A stretch of DNA of 64,000 nucleotides from CBDIDH01 sp965277595. Lineage in GTDB: Bacteria; Planctomycetota; Planctomycetia; Isosphaerales; Isosphaeraceae. This document shows positions 7,669 through 19,301 of the stretch, in pieces. The notes beneath the pieces were generated by a model. The model saw only the letters and a program-made list of their open reading frames with translations, ran no database searches and was not told the origin of the DNA. The first letter of the stretch is position 1, and every line of letters starts with the position of its first letter. The stretch covers positions 3,410,001 through 3,474,000 of the forward strand of contig CBDIDH010000002.1 in assembly GCA_965277595.1 (NCBI GenBank), given 5' to 3'. The position numbers were made by a program, and so were the translations under genes.

Positions 7669-8796
7669 TCAAGGCCGCAGGGCGTCACGTAAGCGTTGGA
7701 AATCATCCTGATTATTATAGATATGCGGACTGAACCGCAATCGGCCACGTCGACAGGCGGTCACGATCCCTTCGGACTTCAAGGTTCGGACAACCTCATT
7801 CGGATCAACGTCCGGTTTCTCGCAGGCGACAATTCCCGAGAGGTCTTCCAGGCGCTGGGAACCGTAAATGGACCAGTCGGCCGATCGGACGATCTCGCGA
7901 ACGGCTTCGGCACGTTCGAGAATGCGCTGAGAAACCGCTTCCGCGCCGATTTCCAGAAATAGGCCGATGCTCGCCGCCAGCGCCTGTAGGCCGGGCATGC
8001 CAAACGAGCCCCCTTCCCAGCGCTCGGCGGTCGGCTTGAGCGTCAACTCGGAAGTCGGACTGTTGTAACTGCCGACGACACTGTGCCAGCCGACACCCGT
8101 CGGCCTGAGCCGCTCAATCCATTCGCGGCGGACATAAAGAAACCCCGCCCCTTCGGGTCCGAGTAACCACTTATGTCCGTCAGCGGCGAGGAAGTCGATC
8201 GGCGTGCGCGCGAGGTCAATCACGAGTGGGCCAAGCCCTTGAATGGCGTCCACGAAGAAGGCAATTCCTCGGTCGCGGCAGAACGAGCCCAGTGCATCGA
8301 GGTCGTTCCGAAAGCCGGTCGAGAACTCCACATGACTGATTGTCAACAATCGCGTCGCGTCGTCCACGGCGGCGATCAGGTCGTCAACCCAGACCCGGCC
8401 TTCGCGGCTGGGCACGGTTTTCAAGGTCACTCCGCGCGAGGCCAGATTCATCCACGGATAAAGATTGGACGGATATTCCTCGGCGGCCGTGACCACGTTG
8501 TCACCCACTCGCCAGGGGAACCCCTCGGCGACGATCCCGATGCCCTGAGTGGTGCTGTTGACGAAGGCGATCTCGTCAGGATGCGCGTGGATCAACCGCC
8601 CGAGATCGCCGCGAAGGTTGCGGAGTTTCGCCTCCCAGTCCAGCCAGTGGACCACTCCGTTTCGTTCCTGATCGATCGACCAGGCGCGGAGGGCTTCGCC
8701 CGATCGCCGAGGCAAGGGGGCGACCGCCGCGTGGTCAAAGTACGCCCAACGCTCGGCGATCGGGAATTCAGCCGTCCGCAAGGCATTCCAATCCAC
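7669..8796 (-). CDS. Class V aminotransferase (cysteine desulfurase-like)
   Basis: This PLP enzyme of about 375 residues belongs to the NifS/Csd/isopenicillin N epimerase group. Visible are YFDHAAVAPLP near the start, the FVNSTTQGIG phosphate-binding loop, FFVDAIQGLG with the Asp that contacts the pyridine nitrogen, and AADGHKWLLGPEGAGFLY with the Lys that carries PLP. No obvious catalytic Cys loop of a true cysteine desulfurase is seen, so the substrate is unknown. A GTG at 8796 is preferred because GGAG lies eight bases upstream; the longer frame opens with a TTG at 8814 lacking a ribosome site. It follows coaD's strand but is upstream of it with a 34-base gap, so the two may be cotranscribed. 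Confidence 0.87.
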   Translation of the reverse strand: MDWNALRTAEFPIAERWAYFDHAAVAPLPRRSGEALRAWSIDQERNGVVHWLDWEAKLRNLRGDLGRLIHAHPDEIAFVNSTTQGIGIVAEGFPWRVGDNVVTAAEEYPSNLYPWMNLASRGVTLKTVPSREGRVWVDDLIAAVDDATRLLTISHVEFSTGFRNDLDALGSFCRDRGIAFFVDAIQGLGPLVIDLARTPIDFLAADGHKWLLGPEGAGFLYVRREWIERLRPTGVGWHSVVGSYNSPTSELTLKPTAERWEGGSFGMPGLQALAASIGLFLEIGAEAVSQRILERAEAVREIVRSADWSIYGSQRLEDLSGIVACEKPDVDPNEVVRTLKSEGIVTACRRGRLRFSPHIYNNQDDFQRLRDALRP

Positions 8797-9077
8797 CTGG
8801 AAGACTCCGGCCAACTTATTCTGGCTTCGTTTTCACGGTCTCTGCTCAAAGACTACAGGCCAGGGCGGGCCTCACGCAACGTCTGCTCCGTGGCCGGATC
8901 ATTTCATTCCCCGCGAGAATCGATTGTGAATCACGAAACTCGTCGTGATACGAAACTCGATCGTTTTTCAAAAAAGAACCCAGCCTGGCTTTCGCGGGAA
9001 GTGCGATTGACCCGCGAACCGTCCGTCTGATCCAATGCGTGGTTCCGCTCCCGACCTTCCACGACGGAGACCGCCCG

Positions 9078-9779
9078 ATGCCTTCGGTTCACGAACAGGC
9101 CACCTGGGACGACTATGCGGCAAAGGTCGCGGAACTGTACAACCCGATCGCTCAGGGGGATGGCGACGAGGAAACGACCCTCATCGCCGCCGAGACCCGG
9201 CTAAATCACAAGCTGCCCCGGGTTCTTCGTGAGATGTACCTGCGCGCCGGTCGCCGCGATGACATCCACCGGTCGAAGAACCACCTGATTCAGCCCGAAG
9301 ACCTCGCGATCGAGCATGACGTTCTGGTTTTCTACGAGGAAGGCCAGAACCTGGTCCTCTGGGGAATCCGCGTCGCCGATCTTCACCGCGATGATCCGCC
9401 GGTCGTCCGCGCGTATAACGACGTCGCGATGACCTGGGAAAATGACCACGAAACGCTTTCAGGTTTCTTTACAACCATGCTCTACTGGCAAGCCGTCAAC
9501 GGCGGCCTACCGTTCTCGGGGGTCGTCGTGGACGTGGACCGGACCGAGATTCCGGCGGTTCATCAACACTGGCCGAAGGTCGAATTGCTTGGCTCGTTCT
9601 GGCACCATCTGATCGTCTTTCATCGCGATGGCCAGCTCGTCTGCCTCACCGGCCACGATCCCGCGCTCACGCTTCACGCGGCCGGTCGGACCCGCGAAGA
9701 CCTCGACGCCATTATCCGACGGCTCAAGCTTGACTGGGACGAAGCCTCCGACGAAGACGCCGCTCTGCCAGAACTCTGA
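9078..9779 (+). CDS. SMI1/KNR4-like (SUKH-type) protein
   Basis: I recognise this only tentatively. The 233-residue protein opens MPSVHEQATWDDY and has the layout of the SMI1/KNR4 superfamily: ETRLNHKLPRVLREMYLRAG, then a loop, then the PEDLAIE and DVLVFYEEGQNLVLWGI strands. The superfamily includes immunity proteins against toxins and many proteins of unknown role. No toxin gene stands beside it, and the second half (from about residue 130) is not typical of short immunity proteins. The ATG at 9078 is favoured over a GTG at 9039 because GGAG lies upstream. It converges with the sugar kinase gene with six bases between the stops. Confidence 0.6.
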   Translation: MPSVHEQATWDDYAAKVAELYNPIAQGDGDEETTLIAAETRLNHKLPRVLREMYLRAGRRDDIHRSKNHLIQPEDLAIEHDVLVFYEEGQNLVLWGIRVADLHRDDPPVVRAYNDVAMTWENDHETLSGFFTTMLYWQAVNGGLPFSGVVVDVDRTEIPAVHQHWPKVELLGSFWHHLIVFHRDGQLVCLTGHDPALTLHAAGRTREDLDAIIRRLKLDWDEASDEDAALPEL

Positions 9780-9785
9780 GCCATC

Positions 9786-10739
9786 CTACCCGCGCGGCAG
9801 GGGCTCGACCTCGATCTGGTCGTACAGCCTCTTGATCTCATCGGGGTCAATCGCACCGGCGTCCCAGACGAGCGCATTGGAAACCGCCGCGGCGACCGCC
9901 TGCCGGAGCAGGCCCTCGGGCGGTAGGCGGTTGAGGCAGGCGTCGGCGAGACCAGCAAGCAGGCAGTCGCCCGAACCGATCGGATTGACGGCCTTGATCG
10001 CCGGCGGCCGGACCCGGTACCGGCGACCGTGGACGACCGCGAGCACAGCGTTGGGTCCATCGGTGACCACTCCGCAGGCCACGCCGCGACGCGACCAGCT
10101 TTCCAGAAGGCCGAAGAGCTGCGACTCGTTCAAAGCTCCGGTCGCGCCGCGGAGATGACCGGCGGCCTCGCGGCGGTTGAGTTGGATGGCCAGCGGCCAG
10201 AATCCCCAGATGGCGTTCAGAGCGGCGCCGTAGGTGTCGAGAAAGACAGGGACCTTGCGCGACTGCGCCAGCGCGATCAGGTCGCCAAAAAGGCCGTTCG
10301 TGGATGGCGAGGGACTCGATCCCGAGAGAGTCAGCGCCGCGACGTCACCCACGGACAGTGCCCCTTCGACCCGGTGCAGGAGCGCTTCGGCCTCGTCGGA
10401 ACTGATCGACGGGTCAGGGTCAAAAAAGGCGGTCTGGGCGGAACTTCCCTCGGTCCGAACGGTGAGGATCTCACGCGTCGGGGCGGCGGTCGGAGTGATC
10501 AGCGGGTCAAGTTGGTCGTCAACGCGGAGCAGGGTTTCGCAATGCGCTCCCACGGCGCCGCCGAGAAAGGTAACGGGTCGAGCCGAACGGCCAAGACGAG
10601 TCAGGGCGCGAGCGACGTTGTTCCCCTTGCCTCCGACAACCTCACGGACGGTCAAACCACGAACCGAGTCTCCGGGAGACCAGGCGGGGACAGTCAGCGT
10701 CTTGTCGAGGCAAGGGTTGAGCGTGACGCAGAGGATCAA
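9786..10739 (-). CDS. PfkB family hexose (1-phosphofructokinase-like) kinase
   Basis: The 317-residue protein is a ribokinase-fold sugar kinase of the FruK/LacC branch: it begins ILCVTLNPCLDKT, has the substrate motif VVGGKGNNVARALTRLG, and ends with the ATP-site signature NPIGSGDCLLAGLADA, whose Asp is the catalytic base. The branch phosphorylates fructose 1-phosphate, tagatose 6-phosphate or fructose 6-phosphate. No phosphotransferase or sugar operon stands nearby, so the substrate cannot be chosen. The start is a TTG with GGAG six bases upstream. The downstream neighbour converges almost stop to stop. Confidence 0.9.
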   Translation of the reverse strand: MILCVTLNPCLDKTLTVPAWSPGDSVRGLTVREVVGGKGNNVARALTRLGRSARPVTFLGGAVGAHCETLLRVDDQLDPLITPTAAPTREILTVRTEGSSAQTAFFDPDPSISSDEAEALLHRVEGALSVGDVAALTLSGSSPSPSTNGLFGDLIALAQSRKVPVFLDTYGAALNAIWGFWPLAIQLNRREAAGHLRGATGALNESQLFGLLESWSRRGVACGVVTDGPNAVLAVVHGRRYRVRPPAIKAVNPIGSGDCLLAGLADACLNRLPPEGLLRQAVAAAVSNALVWDAGAIDPDEIKRLYDQIEVEPLPRG

Positions 10740-11013
10740 CGTAATCTCCGGTCTTCATGTTCCGGGTACTGGCCCTGTCCATCCTCGACAATCGACGACC
10801 ATTCTGCGCGATGACTCCGACAAGGGCAACGCTGGAAAAACCAAGGCATCAAGTTCGTTGTCCCCTGGAAGCGTTTCGAACGAGTGAACGAAGGGGACGG
10901 ACAGAGTATGAACTGGGTAACTGGTTGTGGTGGGGCTTGGGGTCGGATATCGTGGGCTCGACCAAATTCATGGTAACGACGCGACGCGACGCCGCCCAGG
11001 GAGCCCCCGCCGC

Positions 11014-13665
11014 ATGAACGGCTTTTTCGGCAGGATCTTGCCTTACCTCCTCGCCTTCTTCAGCAGCTTTTGCATCATGATCCTCGAACTCGTCGCGGGG
11101 CGCCTCGTGGCGAACCACGTCGGGGCTTCGCTGACCGTCTGGACGAGCGTCATCGGAATCATGCTCGGTGGGATCTGCCTTGGCAATGTCCTCGGCGGTC
11201 GCCTGGCCGACCGCGTGGACCCCAGCCGGGCGGTCGGCCCCTTATATGCGCTTGGGGCGTTTCTGACGTTGAGCTGTCTCTGGGTCAACACCTGGGTCGG
11301 AATGATCCCGGGAATCAATAGCCCGAACTTTCCCTGGACAGCGCGAACGGTCGTCGTGGTGATCCTCGATTTCCTCGTTCCGGCGACCGTGCTCGGGATG
11401 ATCGGGCCGGTTGTCGCCAAAATGGCCGTCGAACGCGCGAAGCGTTCGGGAAGCGCGATCGGCGATATCTACTTCCTGGGCGCGGTGGGTTCGATCTGCG
11501 GAACCTTTCTCGCCGGCTACTTCCTGATGTACTATGCGCACATCTCGACGATCGTGACGCTTGTCGCGGCCTCGCTGGCCTTGCTCGCGGCCCTGATGCT
11601 CCACGATAACATCCCGGGCTTGCTGATCGGCCTGGCCGCGGCGGGCTGTCTGGGGGCGGGCTCGACGCCTGCTGTTGAGTCGATGGTGCCCGTCGTCTGG
11701 AAACTGGGGTCGATCCCGATCAACGCCGTCGTGCTGGCTGGGCATCTTCTGGCGACCTTGCTGGCCTTGATTGCCCTGGCCAGGCTCTGGGCGGCCCGAT
11801 CCGCCGAGGCCCCGATGGATGCCGGGTATGAACTGGCGATGGGGGAAGACTCGATACCGCGTCCCGGCCTCGCCGACCTGGCGCTTCTCTCGTTCGTGGC
11901 GAGCCTGGCATTCATGGCGTTGGAGATGGTGGCGGGTCGGATGGTGAGCCGGCACCTGGGATCAAGCCTTTACGGCTGGACGAGCATTATCGGCGTCTTG
12001 CTCGGTGGCCTGAGTTTCGGAAACTTTCTCGGCGGCAAGTTCGCCGACCATATTCGCCATGAATCGCAGGCAAGCTGGCTCTTTCTCGTCGCCTCGGTGC
12101 TGACGATCGGAGTCCTCTTTCTGGAAACACCGAAGTACGTGGGTGAGAAATGGCTCGGCTCCGATAAATCGGTGCTGAGCCTGGCGATCACCATGACTCA
12201 CGTTCCCTTCCTGCCCGACGTGCCGATGACCTGGCCGTATCGCGTTCTCTTCGTGGTGACCGCTGTCTTTTTCCTGCCGTCTTTGGCGATGGGAACATTC
12301 AGCCCGGTCGTCGCCAAGCTCGCCATCGATCGGCTCAGGCGGTCCAAGCGAACCGGGCAGGCGATCGGTCAGGTTTACGCCTGGGGAATGGTCGGAAGCA
12401 TTCTCGGAACGTTTCTCGCAGGGTTCTTCCTGATCGACGTTCTCGGAACGAAAGGGGTCTTGCTCGCGCTGGCGACCCTGCTGGCTTTCGCCGCCACGGC
12501 GCTCGGTTCGGTCTGGCATGCGGCCTGGGCGGGAATTCCGCTGGGGCTCTGCGTGATCGCCTTCGTCCCCTTGCCGTTCCTTGAAAAACAGGGGCGCAAC
12601 TGGGGCATCCGCGAGACGGCTGGCGATGACGTAGTCTACACCGACGAAAGTAATTACTATTACATCAAGGTGACCAACGAGCCCGAGGCCGAGGGCGAAA
12701 AACGTACGCTTGTCCTCGACAACCTGATTCACGGCTATTTCATCCTCAATCACCCCGAGCGCCTCGACTACGATTACGAACATATTTACGCGATGGTCGC
12801 GCACCGGGTCGCCGAGGCCAAGGCCAAAGCCGCGGGGAAGTCCAACGCCTCTCAGGCCCCCTTGAAAACCCTCTTCCTCGGCGGCGGTGCCTACACCTTT
12901 CAGCGCTACATGCAGCACAAGTATCCCGAAACGGAAGTCGATGTCGCCGAGATCGATCGCGCCGTCACCAATGCCAATTTCGCGGCGACCGGCCTGCGAC
13001 GCGATACGACCATCAAGACGCATTTCGGCGACGCCCGCCAGTTTGTCGAGCGCAACCAGAAGACACAAAAGAACTACGACCTCGTCTTCGGCGACGCCTT
13101 CAATGACTTCTCCGTTCCCTGGCACCTGACGACCCGCGAGTTCAACGAAAAGCTGGCGAGGATGATGAGTCCTGAAGGCGTTTACATGATCAACATCATT
13201 GACGCCTATGAGTCAGACGAACACGCCCAGAGCAAGGCAGAGCGGACCGCCAAGAAGAAAAAAGTGACATCCGAGGCCGGCAAAAAGGCGATTCTCAAGG
13301 CCGAATTGCGTGAGTCGCATCGTTTCGGCGGCTTCCTCGCGGCCTGGGTCCGCACCGCGAAGCTCACCTTTCCTTATATCTACACCTTCGGAACCGACGA
13401 GGTTCCCGGCTCGGGCTTGCGCGAGACCTTCGTGGTCGTCGCCTCGAAGACCGACCTGAAGCTCGATGATGAAAAATACCGACTCGGCAGTCGCGACGAC
13501 GACCCGCAGTTTTTCCTCAACGATCGCCTCTTCGAGCCCAAGCCGTTTGGTCCCAAGGACCTCGCGGAAGTGAACACGCGCGGTCGAGGGATCATCCTCA
13601 CCGATGACTATGCCCCCGTCGAAAACCTACTCGCCCCGGTCGCCGAGACTCGCGGCGATGATTGA
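11014..13665 (+). CDS. Membrane-embedded spermidine synthase-like fusion with a duplicated transporter-like half
   Basis: About 883 residues. The first 590 are mostly membrane segments made of two copies of one unit: ILELVAGRLV, WTSVIGIMLGG, GNVLGGRLADR, then GPVVAKMAVER and GTFLAGYFL in copy one; LEMVAGRMVSR, WTSIIGVLLGG, GNFLGGKFAD, then SPVVAKLAIDR and GTFLAGFFL in copy two. The last 300 residues form a spermidine-synthase methyltransferase fold: TLFLGGGAYTFQRYM for the nucleotide loop, EVDVAEIDRAV, and YDLVFGDAFNDFSVPWHLTT. Family members transfer aminopropyl groups, but the substrate of the membrane-fused kind is not established. I chose the ATG at 11014, preceded by GGGAG; the open frame runs earlier to 10927. 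Confidence 0.88.
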   Translation: MNGFFGRILPYLLAFFSSFCIMILELVAGRLVANHVGASLTVWTSVIGIMLGGICLGNVLGGRLADRVDPSRAVGPLYALGAFLTLSCLWVNTWVGMIPGINSPNFPWTARTVVVVILDFLVPATVLGMIGPVVAKMAVERAKRSGSAIGDIYFLGAVGSICGTFLAGYFLMYYAHISTIVTLVAASLALLAALMLHDNIPGLLIGLAAAGCLGAGSTPAVESMVPVVWKLGSIPINAVVLAGHLLATLLALIALARLWAARSAEAPMDAGYELAMGEDSIPRPGLADLALLSFVASLAFMALEMVAGRMVSRHLGSSLYGWTSIIGVLLGGLSFGNFLGGKFADHIRHESQASWLFLVASVLTIGVLFLETPKYVGEKWLGSDKSVLSLAITMTHVPFLPDVPMTWPYRVLFVVTAVFFLPSLAMGTFSPVVAKLAIDRLRRSKRTGQAIGQVYAWGMVGSILGTFLAGFFLIDVLGTKGVLLALATLLAFAATALGSVWHAAWAGIPLGLCVIAFVPLPFLEKQGRNWGIRETAGDDVVYTDESNYYYIKVTNEPEAEGEKRTLVLDNLIHGYFILNHPERLDYDYEHIYAMVAHRVAEAKAKAAGKSNASQAPLKTLFLGGGAYTFQRYMQHKYPETEVDVAEIDRAVTNANFAATGLRRDTTIKTHFGDARQFVERNQKTQKNYDLVFGDAFNDFSVPWHLTTREFNEKLARMMSPEGVYMINIIDAYESDEHAQSKAERTAKKKKVTSEAGKKAILKAELRESHRFGGFLAAWVRTAKLTFPYIYTFGTDEVPGSGLRETFVVVASKTDLKLDDEKYRLGSRDDDPQFFLNDRLFEPKPFGPKDLAEVNTRGRGIILTDDYAPVENLLAPVAETRGDD

Positions 13666-13692
13666 CGACCTGATCGACGCCCGACCGGGAGC

Positions 13693-14259
13693 TTGTCTCA
13701 GACGATGACCGAACCAAGCCCGAGGAAAGCCGACCGAACCTGGCTTTATGTCGGCCTGGCGTTCTTGCTCGCCTGGGGGGGTTATCTTGCCCTCTTCGCG
13801 CCGGTGAGCCGTCGACCCCTCGTGGCGCCCGGGGCGTACGGTATGGCCGAATATCACTGGCGGTTGCTCGACCTTGACGACAAGTCCGTCGAGTTTTCGC
13901 GGTTCAAGGGAAAGAAAATTTTTCTCAACCTCTGGGCGACCTGGTGCGGCCCCTGTGTGGGTGAGATGCCCTCGATTGCCAGACTCGCGGGCGATCCCAA
14001 GGTCAAGGACGTCGCCTTCGTTTGCGTCTCCACCGATGACTCGGCCGAGCCTGTCAAGAAGTTCCTCGCGGGCAAGAACTGGTCGATGACCTTCCTGAGA
14101 GCGACGGATTTGCCCAGCGTTTTTCAGACTGACGGCATTCCCGCCACGTTCCTGATTGCTCCCGATGGACGGATTGTCGGGGCCGAAGTCGGCTCGGCCG
14201 ACTGGAACGATCCCGGCGTCGTGAAAACCTTGCAAGCGATTGGATCAACGAAACAATGA
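13693..14259 (+). CDS. TlpA/ResA-like membrane-anchored thioredoxin-fold protein
   Basis: A 188-residue protein with one N-terminal membrane anchor (WLYVGLAFLLAWGGYLALF) and an extracytoplasmic thioredoxin fold. The redox motif WCGPC sits in LNLWATWCGPCVGEMPSI, and the cis-Pro region is GIPATFLIAPDG. Such proteins reduce disulfides outside the membrane, often for cytochrome c haem attachment, which would suit the many CxxCH proteins in this window; that link is inference. The frame starts at a TTG, with an in-frame ATG at 13705 as the alternative; neither has ideal ribosome-site spacing. It follows the spermidine synthase-like gene by 27 bases. Confidence 0.9.
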   Translation: MSQTMTEPSPRKADRTWLYVGLAFLLAWGGYLALFAPVSRRPLVAPGAYGMAEYHWRLLDLDDKSVEFSRFKGKKIFLNLWATWCGPCVGEMPSIARLAGDPKVKDVAFVCVSTDDSAEPVKKFLAGKNWSMTFLRATDLPSVFQTDGIPATFLIAPDGRIVGAEVGSADWNDPGVVKTLQAIGSTKQ

Positions 14260-14280
14260 CCGAGGCGCTCGCATCGGTCT

Positions 14281-15570
14281 TCAGCGTCGATCAGGTTTCG
14301 GCTCTCGGTAAACCTGGCCATTCTTGAGCACGAACTGGACGTGGCGAATGGCCTTGATGTCCCGCGTCGGATCGCCCTCGACGGCGATCAGGTCGGCCAG
14401 AAGACCGGGTCGGATGCCGCCGATCTGATCCTGCTGGCCAAGAACGCGGGCCGCGACCGACGTCGCGGCGCGGAGGGCGTCGACCCTGTCCATGCCGTAT
14501 TGAACCATCAGCTCCAATTCCCGGCCGTTCTCACCGTGGGCAAAAACGCCAACGTCGCTGCCGTTGATGATCGTTACTCCGGCCGCGAGTGCCCGAGTGA
14601 ACGCGACTCGCGACGCGGCGAGCGCCGGGGGTTCGGGATCGGTTCCCGGGCGATAGCCTTGATACCGGGCGTTGGCTTCATAAGCGGTGAGTGTCGGGCA
14701 GAGCGCGATGTGATGCTCGGCCATGAGTTGGAACGTATTCGCATCGCCGCCGTCGCCATGCTCGACCGTGTTGACGCCAGCCAGAGTGGCCCTACGCATG
14801 CCTTCGCGCGTCGTCGCATGGGCCGAGACGGGGCGGCCGGCGGCTCGGGCGGTCTCGACGATCAGGGCAAGCTCGTCGATCGAGAACGTGGCCCCTCGGG
14901 AATTGTCGGCATAAACCTTGACGACATCGGCCCCGCGACCGATTTGATCGCGCACGACCCGGCGCAGCGACCCCCCGTCCGCCTCCTCGGCGCCCTGCGG
15001 GACTCGGATCTCGGGAGCGAATCCCGCCGGCGCGTAACTGCCGGTCGCGACAATCGCGCGCGTCGCCACGATCAGGCGAGGGCCGGGGACAATTTCTTGC
15101 GCCACCGCATCGCGGAGCCCAACATCGGCATATCCCGCCCCTTCGGTGCCGAGGTCGCGAAGCGTCGTGAAACCGGCGAGCAAGGTGGCGCGCAGATGGT
15201 TCGTGGCCCGGCAGACGCGGAGAGCCAGCGGCTCCTTGAGTACCTGATCGTCCCAGGGAGCCTCGTTGTAAGGATGGAGCAACAGATGTGAATGAGCATC
15301 GATCAGGCCGGGCATCAGCGTCGCGCCGGGAAGGTCGATCACGCGAGCGTCGTCGGGCGGTTTCACGTCCCCTTGCGGACCCGCCGCGATGATCCTGGAG
15401 TCTTCAACAACAACAATCCAACCTTCGTGAGGCTCGGCGGCGACGCCATCAAAAACCCGAGCGGCCTTGAGGACGATCGGTCGTCCATGAACCGGTTCCG
15501 CCGCGGGGCTGGTTCCGGGGCTCGCGACCAGAAAGGCCAGTGACAACCAGATCGGCCAGAATCGGGGCAT
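14281..15570 (-). CDS. Secreted metal-dependent amidohydrolase (imidazolonepropionase-like)
   Basis: About 429 residues with a signal peptide (MPRFWPIWLSLAFLVASPG) at the chosen ATG 15570; the open frame extends further upstream to 15687 without similarity. The amidohydrolase barrel shows MPGLIDAHSHLLLHP with the first metal pair, a Lys in GADVVKVYADN as bridging ligand, SAHATTREG and VNTVEHGD with the other histidines, and INGSDVGVFAH with the catalytic Asp. This matches secreted Xaa-Pro dipeptidase/imidazolonepropionase-like enzymes of unknown substrate. It converges with the thioredoxin-like gene and diverges from the GH30 gene. Confidence 0.93.
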   Translation of the reverse strand: MPRFWPIWLSLAFLVASPGTSPAAEPVHGRPIVLKAARVFDGVAAEPHEGWIVVVEDSRIIAAGPQGDVKPPDDARVIDLPGATLMPGLIDAHSHLLLHPYNEAPWDDQVLKEPLALRVCRATNHLRATLLAGFTTLRDLGTEGAGYADVGLRDAVAQEIVPGPRLIVATRAIVATGSYAPAGFAPEIRVPQGAEEADGGSLRRVVRDQIGRGADVVKVYADNSRGATFSIDELALIVETARAAGRPVSAHATTREGMRRATLAGVNTVEHGDGGDANTFQLMAEHHIALCPTLTAYEANARYQGYRPGTDPEPPALAASRVAFTRALAAGVTIINGSDVGVFAHGENGRELELMVQYGMDRVDALRAATSVAARVLGQQDQIGGIRPGLLADLIAVEGDPTRDIKAIRHVQFVLKNGQVYREPKPDRR

Positions 15571-15743
15571 GTTTGAACCTCGGTCGAAAGGCTCGCAATG
15601 GCTCTCCAGGTGCGTTATACGTGAGAGCATACCAGGCCTCAAGGGGCGTCGGGATTTCCCAGGGCGGCAAAGCGTTCTGTCCTTCAAAATGAGTAATCGC
15701 TGGCGGGATCGGGTCCGCTCGATCCAGAGACAAAGAGCCTGAC

Positions 15744-17141
15744 ATGTTGAAAAACAAATGCGTTATCCTGACGGTTTCGTGTTCGTTGTTCCTCTTTGGA
15801 CGCCATTGCGCCACGGGCGATGTCTGGTTGACGGACCCGGCCGGATCGGAACGATTTGTGAGGCTGGAGCCTGGTCTGACGTTCTCGAAAAAAACCGATG
15901 TCGGAATGCCGACCATCGACGTGGACCCGGCTAAAACCTTTCAGACCGTTGATGGCTTCGGGTACACACTCACGGGTGGAAGCGCCTCCTTGATTCGAGC
16001 CATGACAGATCAGGCCAGAGCGGCCTTGCTCAGCGACTTGTTCGGTCGGGAAGGGTCGGGCATCGGTGTCAGCGTCTTGCGGATCTCAATCGGGGCATCG
16101 GACCTGGATGATCAACCCTTTTCTTATGACGATTTGCCAGCGGGTCGGGCCGATCCCGGCCTGAAGTCGTTTCAGATCGATCGGGATCGGGTGGCCTTGA
16201 TCCCGGTCCTGAAGCAAATCTTGCAGGTTGAGCCTCGACTGAAAATCATGGCCTCGCCGTGGTCGCCGCCAGTCTGGATGAAGACAAACGGCAAGACCGT
16301 TGGCGGTCGGCTCAGGTCAGAGTATGCCGGTGTTTATGCCGTATATTTAGTCAAATATGTTCAGGCGATGAAAGCCGAGGACATTAAGATTGACGCGATC
16401 ACGGTGCAAAACGAGCCCTTGAATCCGTCGAATAATCCAAGCTTACTGATGGATGCGACGGAGCAAACCGACTTTGTCAAGAACCACCTCGGTCCTGCCT
16501 TCAAGGCGGCGGAAATCGACATAAAAATTATCATTTATGACCATAACTGCGATCGTCCCGATTATCCGATTGCCGTTCTCAACGACCCCGTGGCCCGAAA
16601 ATTCGTGGATGGCTCCGCCTTTCATCTCTACGCGGGCAAGATCGGCGCGATGTCGGCCGTTCACGAGGCGCATCCCGATAAGAATCTCTATTTCACCGAG
16701 CAATGGACCGGCGCTCCGGGTAACCTGCAAGGTGATCTCGCCTGGCACACTCGTGAACTGACCATCGGCGCCCCGCGAAACTGGTCCCGCGTTGTTCTGG
16801 AATGGAACCTGGCGGCTGATCGAAATCAAAAGCCGCATACACCGGGCGGTTGCACGCAATGCCTGGGCGCGATCACGATCGACGGAGATCGAGTAACCCG
16901 AAATCCCGCATATTATGTGATCGCACACGCCTCGAAGTTCGTTCGGCCCGGCTCAGTCCGCGTCGCCTCGACCGAACTGCCGGGCCTTCCGAATGTCGCC
17001 TTCAAAACGGCCGATGGCTCGTTCGTACTGATTGTCTTGAATGATGGAAAAACGCCGCGAGGCTTCGCTGTTCGTTCTGGGAAGGTTCATGCGATCGCAA
17101 AACTTCACGCCGGGGCCGTCGCGACGATTCTCTGGCGATGA
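15744..17141 (+). CDS. Secreted glycoside hydrolase family 30 enzyme
   Basis: A 465-residue protein with a signal peptide (CVILTVSCSLFLFG) and a GH30 barrel plus beta domain. FQTVDGFGYTLTGGSA is the typical opening, LRISIGASDLD and SPWSPPVWMKTNG line the site, the acid/base Glu is in VQNEPLNPS and the nucleophile Glu in LYFTEQWTG. The end (KLHAGAVATILW) is the usual beta-sandwich. GH30 members include glucosylceramidases, beta-1,6-glucanases and xylanases; the sequence most resembles the glucanase/glucosylceramidase branch. It stands alone, divergent from the amidohydrolase and convergent with the catalase gene 39 bases away. Confidence 0.94.
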   Translation: MLKNKCVILTVSCSLFLFGRHCATGDVWLTDPAGSERFVRLEPGLTFSKKTDVGMPTIDVDPAKTFQTVDGFGYTLTGGSASLIRAMTDQARAALLSDLFGREGSGIGVSVLRISIGASDLDDQPFSYDDLPAGRADPGLKSFQIDRDRVALIPVLKQILQVEPRLKIMASPWSPPVWMKTNGKTVGGRLRSEYAGVYAVYLVKYVQAMKAEDIKIDAITVQNEPLNPSNNPSLLMDATEQTDFVKNHLGPAFKAAEIDIKIIIYDHNCDRPDYPIAVLNDPVARKFVDGSAFHLYAGKIGAMSAVHEAHPDKNLYFTEQWTGAPGNLQGDLAWHTRELTIGAPRNWSRVVLEWNLAADRNQKPHTPGGCTQCLGAITIDGDRVTRNPAYYVIAHASKFVRPGSVRVASTELPGLPNVAFKTADGSFVLIVLNDGKTPRGFAVRSGKVHAIAKLHAGAVATILWR

Positions 17142-17180
17142 CCCCGGCGTCTGTCGGCCCTTGAGAAGGACCGTGATTAA

Positions 17181-19301
<2,121 letters not shown>

